The notes beneath the pieces are model-generated. The model made no database searches. It was given only the letters and a program-made list of their open reading frames with translations, and was not told the origin of the DNA. A DNA stretch of 24,314 nt. It comes from Basidiobolus meristosporus CBS 931.73. Taxonomy: Eukaryota; Basidiobolomycota; Basidiobolomycetes; Basidiobolales; Basidiobolaceae. Where the stretch lies: assembly GCA_002104905.1 (NCBI GenBank), contig MCFE01000951.1, positions 1 through 24,314 on the forward strand, given 5' to 3'. The translations under genes and the position numbers were made by a program. Position 1 is the stretch's first letter. The number at the start of each line of letters is the position of its first letter. This document shows, piece by piece, positions 19,815-24,314 of the stretch.

Positions 19815-20827
19815 ATGGTCCCTATACCAAGTCTTGACTCATCTTTAGTACAACCAAGACAAAACCCCTCCCCTAGCTCACAAGCACAGTCTGGACCAGA
19901 AAAGTTAATGTCTGATCCATTTGGTTTCTTGCCAAATGATTTTAGTATGGCCCATGTTTCTATGTTGAGCCTTCATACAGATACTTGGGCACTACTTGTT
20001 AATCTAGCAGAACTAGATACCTCAGAGAGTCAACAGAGATGGAAGAACCTGAGTAGATAGCTGTCATGATCACATGACATCCCTGGTCTCCAATTATCCA
20101 GCCAAATAAAGTCAGTGAAGAAATCCCAATCCCTTCTAGAAAGATCTACTACATTCTAGCAACTTCTTGAAAGCTGCAAGTCAATGTTACGCAATGGAAC
20201 ATTCTATCGAAGCTTTCCATTAGATTTTCTGTAGTCCCATGCCATATATGGTAACCACATACCACATGACCAAGTCATATGATCAGCTGACCCCTGACAT
20301 ATCTCCACGTGATATTCCCGCCTGTTCTTTAGTATATTCTTTCTTGGCACACTTACTGTGCCTCACCCCAGAACCCCATCAGTATTAGCCAATATCTCTT
20401 GGTTTCCATATTGCCAAAAAGTATATATAGCCCTATCCCCCCTTATGTATTCCTCAGCCTGATAAACACAGGTCTTGAATAAACAGCCTTGCCTTGGAAA
20501 CACATCTTGCCTTGTTCAACCACACCTAAGTCCTTTCCTGGTCCTGCCTTGCCTAGCTCTACTCTCCGGCCTTGTGTCTATTTATAACAATAGCTGTGGC
20601 ATGAGTTCTACATTATGATGCCAGTGGATGTTTGTAGAAAGATATACAACAAGAGAAATATTGAAATCAAGAATGAGCTGAGAATGAGGGGATTTGATGA
20701 GGAAGCCACATGAGAACAATTTTGCGTGCAATTTGCACAGTACAGGCTGGACACATCTGTTTGTGCCTCAACTTTGGGAAACAAAGAGATTTTGAATGAG
20801 TTTTTGTCTAAAATGACCAATGTATTA
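19815..20827 (+). pseudogene. E3 ORF2, first parts (split by LTR-C)
   Basis: It starts at the ATG at 19815-19817 (MVPIPSLDSSLVQPRQNPSP) and is open for 81 codons, then meets TAG at 20058-20060 where E1 and E2 have AAG. LTR-C follows at 20062-20589, and homology resumes at 20590 (LWHEFYIMMP in frame) through TGA at 20711-20713 to MTNVL at 20827, where E2 is inserted. The TAG lies inside the ATAGC target site, and both copies of the duplication carry it, so ORF2 was already dead before LTR-C arrived. Confidence 0.85.
20062..20589 (+). mobile_element. Solo LTR-C in E3 ORF2
   Basis: 528 bp from TGTCATGATCACATGAC to TTTATAACA, with TG...CA ends and a perfect 5-bp target duplication ATAGC (20057-20061 and 20590-20594). 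Inside are TATATATA (20422-20429) and AATAAA (20478-20483), placed as an LTR promoter and poly(A) signal would be in a plus-oriented LTR. The empty site is visible in E1 and E2 ORF2. The internal family cannot be told from the LTR alone. Confidence 0.9.
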
Positions 20828-20851
20828 GACTTGTTCCATGGTACCGTGCCA
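20828..20851 (+). repeat. E2 left terminal inverted repeat
   Basis: Begins GACTTGTTCCATGG and reaches GTGCCA. It pairs with 24234-24257, sharing the first ten bases exactly and the rest imperfectly. Confidence 0.75.
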
Positions 20852-21569
20852 GGGCGCGCGGCGCAATCCGCGGTTGCAAAGAACGATCGGGCGCAATATT
20901 ATAGCTACCAGAAGGCAGGATCGTTCTTGGACAATTTCGCACTATGCGGGACGATCTTGCACACTATGGCACAATCTGACACAATGAGGTTGGCGCGGAT
21001 GATCGCGCCAACTCGTAATGCTTGCATCACGTGCGCGATTGGATACCGCTATAATGGCAGGTAAAATCCGGTATTTGGATATGTTTCTTTAATGTAAATG
21101 GAAATAAATGTGTATCACACTATAAACTACACTGATACTTACCATTTTGGTTACCCTCACTCCAATTGGACGGTATCTCAGTGGTTAATTGGTCCAAAAG
21201 TATCCTGAAGCTGGCAGCCCCCAATTGGCTCATTGACTACTGAAAAAGCTACCTGATTCGCCATCAAATATCCCATTTTGCCTATTGAGCAAGTAAATCC
21301 CTGATCCTAGTGATTGGGCAAGGTGTCATAGCTAGCACGCAAGCGATTGTGTAGGTGCAAAACAGATCCAATAGCTGCACTGGTATTACAGATGACCTAT
21401 ATATATGCAGGGTGTTTATTTATAGGGGTTCTGTCTCAAATGTGAGACGACCTTGATATTACTTATATCAAAAATTTGATGATCACTGATTTGCGATGGC
21501 TCGATTTGGATCGCAAAAAAAAAGGGTTGTTGGGATCATTACAAATGTGAGCAATTCAAAGCGATCGCA
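20852..21569. other. E2 non-coding ORF2-side flank: CpG-rich subterminal region and ORF2 3' region
   Basis: 20852-21060 is CpG-rich, with recurring GCGCAAT/GCACAAT motifs and a perfect 10-bp inverted pair AAGAACGATC (20879-20888) and GATCGTTCTT (20919-20928). 21303-21569 is conserved with E1 (17100-17363). Read on the minus strand it holds a possible poly(A) signal AATAAA (21415-21420) and a hairpin GTCTCA-AATG-TGAGAC (21433-21448). No open frame in this flank has a recognisable product. Confidence 0.6.
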
Positions 21570-21941
21570 TCATCTTCTCCTGGGTTTTTTTCTCACAGGG
21601 ATTACTACTGAAGCATTTGGTAGTGACTCACTTTGCACACCTATACTACTTCCTGGCTGACTATCATCTTGGCTACTTGTGTATTCGTAGTCAGTATTTT
21701 GCCTCCTAGTTGATGAGTGCGATGCTGCAGCTTGGCCGCGCTGAATCGCTCCGACTGAACCAACTGAACCGGCCTGTAGTGCCACGTGCTGACGCGTTCT
21801 TTTACTTGCCAAGGGCTCCGGTGGTTGAGGCACTTCATGTTGGTCATCATCAGTCAGTTCACCAGAAGTAACTTGCTGATGGTCAGGCGAAAGGGCACGC
21901 GCAGGCACGCCTTGACGCGTTGAGATGGCCCTTGGCTGAGT
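21570..21941 (-). CDS. In-frame C-terminal extension of E2 ORF2 behind a TGA
   Basis: Directly after the TGA at 21942-21944 the same frame stays open for 123 codons to a TGA at 21570-21572. It is polar, rich in Ser, Gln and Pro (DDDQHEVPQPPEPLASKRTR), and ends in a basic cluster PVRKKPRRR that resembles a nuclear localisation signal. E1 has the same frame, length and end (16724-17095), with about fourteen residue differences. It may be reached by readthrough or by splicing, may be a separate small ORF, or may be the former C terminus cut off in the common ancestor of E1 and E2. No product is asserted. Confidence 0.4.
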   Translation of the reverse strand, partial: TQPRAISTRQGVPARALSPDHQQVTSGELTDDDQHEVPQPPEPLASKRTRQHVALQAGSVGSVGAIQRGQAAASHSSTRRQNTDYEYTSSQDDSQPGSSIGVQSESLPNASVVIPVRKKPRRR

Positions 21942-22832
21942 TCAATGTGATGCCGCATGTTGACGCGACTTGGTCCGCTCCAATGGCCTTGTGTCTAAAT
22001 GAGCAGTTTGGCAAGTTCTGGTAGTTTTGCTCTGAAGCGCGCACGTTGACCCAACGCGCGTTGACTCAATGCACGTTGACTCAACACGGGGCGTTCTGGT
22101 AAAGGGTGTTGGCGTAGTCTGGACTGATGTGCGCCGGCGTGCTGTGGTTGCAAGAGATGGTAGGGAATCCAGCACGGCGTGCTGGCGCAATCTGGACGAT
22201 GTTGCTTGCGGTCTGTATTCTTCCTCCTGAAGCTCACCATCTGATTCCTCAAGGTATTCACTTACCCTCTGTCTGATACTTTGGAGCTGTTTCCTGGATG
22301 AGTCCTGTGTATATTGCTCTCGGAAGCCACTTAGCTCTACTAATATATCGCGTAGTACATTAGTCATTTGAGGCAAAAACTCATTCAAAATCTCTTTGGT
22401 TCCCAAAGTTGAGGCACGAACGGATGTGTCCGGCCCGTACTGTGCAAATTGCGCGCGAAATCGTTCCCGCACGGCTTCCTTGTCAAATCCCCTCACTCTC
22501 AGCTCATTCTTGACTTCAATACTTGTCTTGTTATATATCTTTTTACATACATCGGCTGGCATCTTGATGTAGAACTCATGCCACAGCTTTCTACTCAAAT
22601 TCTTCCATCTTTGTCGACTCTCTGAGGTATCTAGTTCTGCTAGATTAATCAGTAGTGCCCAAATATCTGTATGAAGGCTCATCATAGACACTTGGGCCAT
22701 ACTAAAATCATTTGGCAAGAACTCGAACAGATCTGACATCAACTTTTCCGGTCCGGACCGCGCTTGTGAGCTGGGGGATGGGTTTTGTCTGGGTTGTACT
22801 AAAGATGAGTTGAGGCTTGGTATGGGGACCAT
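21942..22832 (-). CDS. E2 ORF2, companion protein of unknown function (296 aa)
   Basis: I do not recognise this family. The ATG is at 22830-22832 and E1 and E3 start at the same place. Residues 1-40 are Pro/Ser/Gln-rich. Residues 45-195 look folded and are conserved among the copies: WALLINLAELDTSESRQRWK (58-77), RKLWHEFYIKMPADVCKKIY (81-100), ELRVRGFDKE, TKEILNEFLPQMTNVLRDIL. Residues 196-207 are acidic (ESDGELQEEE) and the rest is Arg/Thr/Ser-rich and probably disordered. Tryptophans at 58, 76 and 84 do not have Myb/SANT spacing. By position it would be the DNA-binding or nuclear-import partner that PIF/Harbinger elements encode, but that is inference. The gene is CpG-rich, unlike the transposase. 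The frame is open with no lesion before the TGA. Confidence 0.7.
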   Translation of the reverse strand: MVPIPSLNSSLVQPRQNPSPSSQARSGPEKLMSDLFEFLPNDFSMAQVSMMSLHTDIWALLINLAELDTSESRQRWKNLSRKLWHEFYIKMPADVCKKIYNKTSIEVKNELRVRGFDKEAVRERFRAQFAQYGPDTSVRASTLGTKEILNEFLPQMTNVLRDILVELSGFREQYTQDSSRKQLQSIRQRVSEYLEESDGELQEEEYRPQATSSRLRQHAVLDSLPSLATTARRRTSVQTTPTPFTRTPRVESTCIESTRVGSTCALQSKTTRTCQTAHLDTRPLERTKSRQHAASH

Positions 22833-23191
22833 AGCAACGGATTTGGATACTTATACAGCAGTATATTGGCATCAACCTGGTCTTATATGAAATATTTATG
22901 AAAACTAAAGTGATTGTTGAATTTTCCATATATTATGCATGATGCATCTTGGATCGCGTTGACACAGATCAGATCACATCAATTGCAGATTTCCTATTTG
23001 ATTATAGACCTATGATTAAAGCATCAATAAAAGTACCAAGGCATTTTTTGCGGATGATTTTTGGGACATAATGATGGGATACATGGCAATTGATGGAGAT
23101 TTAACCATAATGTGTTAAAAATCAGATAAATAACGCAGATCGCGCCAAATCAATTCAAACCGCCTCCATACAATCATCCATCAATTTTAAT
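22833..23191. promoter_or_regulatory. Divergent intergenic spacer of E2
   Basis: 359 bp between the two start codons, which face away from each other. It contains ATGCATGATGCAT (near 22937), also present in E1 and partly in E3, and AT-rich stretches on both sides. It presumably serves as a bidirectional promoter; initiation sites cannot be placed. Confidence 0.5.
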
Positions 23192-23983
23192 ATGACTTAC
23201 TCATCTGAATGGTCTTTTCTCATCAATCCCATCACTACCACTGGATTTCCTTTTGACACACTGGAGGAGATCTATTCCAAGTACTGTGGACCATCAACCC
23301 CAATCTACTCAAGGAGATCCCTTGTTAAGCTTCTCTGCTATTACAAGAACTATTGCCCTACAAGGTTTCATCCCACCATGCATGGCAACAAAAGTCCTAG
23401 AAGCTTTCATTCCCAGCTGACAGCAATGGAGAACCACCTTGCAGAGGGTATGAATGACTTAGAGCAAGCTTGGAATACTAGGTTTAGAAGCTCCAATAGA
23501 CTTCCATATCCCAGAGTGTTCAGCAACAGGTTCCATATCAGGAGTATTTTGGATACCTTCCCAGTGAGGATTAACAGACCTTCTAGAGGGCAGAGGCACT
23601 TTTATTCTGGCAAGTACAAGGTACACTGTGTGAAGTTTCAAGCACTGTCTGACATTGAGGGTAACATCATCTGGTTTAGTGGGCTATTTGCTGGAAGTAG
23701 GCATGACAAAGCACTCTGGGTAGAGAATCATCCTGAATTCAGTAGAGGGGAGAAATGTATGGCAGACTTGGCCTATATAGGAGAGGATTGTCAGAGATTA
23801 GGATGTATTACAGCTTATAGGAAGCCAAGGAATGGTGTGCTTAGCAGGAAGCAGAAGCTCTACAATGAGATATTTAATCATTTTAGAGTGAGGGTAGAGC
23901 ACACATTTGGATATCTGAAGAGATTTAGCATATTGGCTGGTAATTACAGAGCAAAGTCATATATAAGAGAAACAGCAGAATAG
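23192..23983 (+). CDS. E2 transposase (DDE_Tnp_4, PIF/Harbinger-like)
   Basis: 263 codons from the ATG at 23192. The order of motifs is that of DDE_Tnp_4 nucleases: RSILDTFPVRI with D121, a KVHCVKFQALSDIEGNI strand, GSRHDKALW (D172), MADLAYIGEDCQRL with D192, AYRKPRNGVLSRKQKLYNE, and FRVRVEHTFGYLKRF with E236. D121, D192 and E236 are the likely catalytic triad. The first 100 residues contain a predicted DNA-binding part with Cys and His (LLCYYKNYCPTRFHPTMH). Compared with E1, one base is missing in an A run near 23966-23972, so the frame ends RETAE; the lost tail is still readable to a TAA at 24073-24075. The core is complete. No CG dinucleotide occurs anywhere in the gene. Confidence 0.88.
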   Translation: MTYSSEWSFLINPITTTGFPFDTLEEIYSKYCGPSTPIYSRRSLVKLLCYYKNYCPTRFHPTMHGNKSPRSFHSQLTAMENHLAEGMNDLEQAWNTRFRSSNRLPYPRVFSNRFHIRSILDTFPVRINRPSRGQRHFYSGKYKVHCVKFQALSDIEGNIIWFSGLFAGSRHDKALWVENHPEFSRGEKCMADLAYIGEDCQRLGCITAYRKPRNGVLSRKQKLYNEIFNHFRVRVEHTFGYLKRFSILAGNYRAKSYIRETAE

Positions 23984-24170
23984 GTAAAATAGTTAAGATA
24001 CTTATCAATGCACAGTATGTTCATACAAGAAGACATCCACTGAGAGAAATGTGTCTGGAGCATTATGAAGAGTAAATAAGCAAGGAAAGCACTATTCTGA
24101 GCAACATAAGTAAGATTGAGTAAAATTACCAGTAACTGTATCATACCACTGGCATTATGGTTAGAAATTA

Positions 24171-24257
24171 TAGTGCCAGATAGTGCCGTAGAGTGCCAGA
24201 TCAATCCGGCACTATAAACCGGCTGGCACTATGTGGCACTATCCAACGGAACAAGTC
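24171..24257. repeat. E2 transposase-side end: subterminal AGTGCC/GGCACT array and terminal inverted repeat
   Basis: TAGTGCC at 24171 and 24181 and GAGTGCC at 24191, then the inverted form GGCACTA at 24208, 24225 and 24235, followed by the end ...ATCCAACGGAACAAGTC. Three motifs face three in about 70 bp, conserved in E1. This is a likely protein-binding array. 24076-24170 between the transposase tail and the array is featureless. Confidence 0.75.
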
Positions 24258-24314
24258 TATTATGTGATATATTAGTAGAGCCAGGTTGCTTCTAAGAGTA
24301 ATATAAACAGAACT
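24258..24314 (+). pseudogene. E3 ORF2 continuation right of E2
   Basis: After the second TATTA the text matches E1 16326 onward (GTGATATATTAGTAGAG). In frame it reads CDILVEPGCF and then two TAA codons where E2 has CGA and CAA. This confirms that E2 sits inside E3 ORF2. Confidence 0.8.

Larger units (their letters stand above)
20828..24257 (+). mobile_element. E2: youngest, complete copy of the two-gene DDE transposon
   Basis: 3,430 bp flanked by TATTA on both sides (20823-20827 and 24258-24262). The intact site in E1 and E2 ORF2 reads TACTA, so the insertion is inside E3 ORF2. The ends share GACTTGTTCC and, with gaps, GTGCCA about 20 bp in. The order from the left is: GC-rich end, minus-strand ORF2 with extension, 360-bp spacer, plus-strand transposase, AGTGCC array, end. 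Two divergent genes, one a DDE_Tnp_4 transposase, is the PIF/Harbinger plan, but ORF2 does not look like the usual Myb/SANT partner. A TTA reading of the target site would fit the 3-bp TWA of that superfamily. Confidence 0.9.
13325..24314 (-). mobile_element. E3: oldest copy of the two-gene DDE transposon, split by E1, LTR-C and E2
   Basis: The left end at 13325 reads GACATGTTCTGTTGG, a decayed form of the GACTTGTTCCGTTGG end of E1 and E2. E3 sequence is found at 13325-14426 (end and minus-strand transposase), 19489-20061 and 20590-20827 (intergenic spacer and plus-strand ORF2), and 24258-24314 (more ORF2). These segments join in order when matched to E1 and E2. The right end lies outside the window. 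It is the most diverged copy: the transposase is frameshifted and ORF2 has several stops. Confidence 0.85.

Noticed and set aside
22590-22660. Possible Myb/SANT domain in ORF2 from its tryptophans (W58, W76, W84)
   Set aside because: Myb repeats need tryptophans about 18-19 apart in threes; here the spacings are 17 and 7 residues. A structural search would be needed to revive this.
1-24314. tRNA, rRNA or CRISPR-like structures
   Set aside because: No tRNA cloverleaf with A and B boxes, no rRNA core sequence and no evenly spaced repeat/spacer array was found on either strand. The 4098-4300 array has irregular spacing and no spacers.

Overview
The window is a eukaryotic, repeat-derived stretch with no intact host gene, rRNA, tRNA or CRISPR array that I can see. 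Everything recognisable comes from transposable elements: Ty3/gypsy LTR retrotransposons, a Plavaka/CACTA-like Tnp2 fragment, and three copies of a two-gene DDE (PIF/Harbinger-like, DDE_Tnp_4) DNA transposon. The mix, and CpG-targeted decay of the older copies, suggests a TE-rich fungus, most likely a basidiomycete. That is inference; no species is claimed.

Left part. Positions 1-4611 hold the remains of a plus-strand Ty3/gypsy element (gypsy A): gag zinc knuckle, damaged protease, RT, RNase H and integrase in several frames with in-frame stops, then a hairpin-rich CCCCTTTA/TAAAGGGG array and a probable 3' LTR. Next comes an unrecognised minus-strand gene relic in two halves (4624-5301 and 11313-12180). 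It is split by a solo LTR of about 1,071 bp (LTR-A; TSD CTGT). LTR-A is itself split by a nearly complete minus-strand Ty3/gypsy element (gypsy-R, 5343-10278; two 368-bp LTRs; TSD CTCA). Removing both insertions lets the relic read across the join in one frame.

Middle. 12181-12926 has no supportable gene. 12927-13324 is the cysteine-containing part of a Plavaka/Tnp2 transposase, cut off by the next element.

Right part (13325 to the end) is a set of nested transposons. The oldest copy, E3, starts at 13325 and runs past the window. It is interrupted by E1 (14427-19488), by a solo LTR (LTR-C, 20062-20589; TSD ATAGC) and by E2 (20828-24257; flanks TATTA). E1 is in turn interrupted by a 5' LTR plus partial gag of gypsy B (17364-19307), which is the same LTR family as LTR-A. 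E2 is the youngest and most complete copy at 3,430 bp. It has short imperfect terminal inverted repeats starting GACTTGTTCC, a DDE transposase gene, and a divergently oriented second gene (ORF2) whose product I do not recognise.

The most unusual observations are in E2. About 1 kb covering the transposase contains no CG dinucleotide, while the divergent ORF2 has roughly forty. ORF2 is followed by a 123-codon in-frame extension behind a TGA that is present in both E1 and E2. The two ends carry completely different subterminal repeat arrays. Older copies show C-to-T type decay, mostly at CpG sites, that created several of their stop codons.
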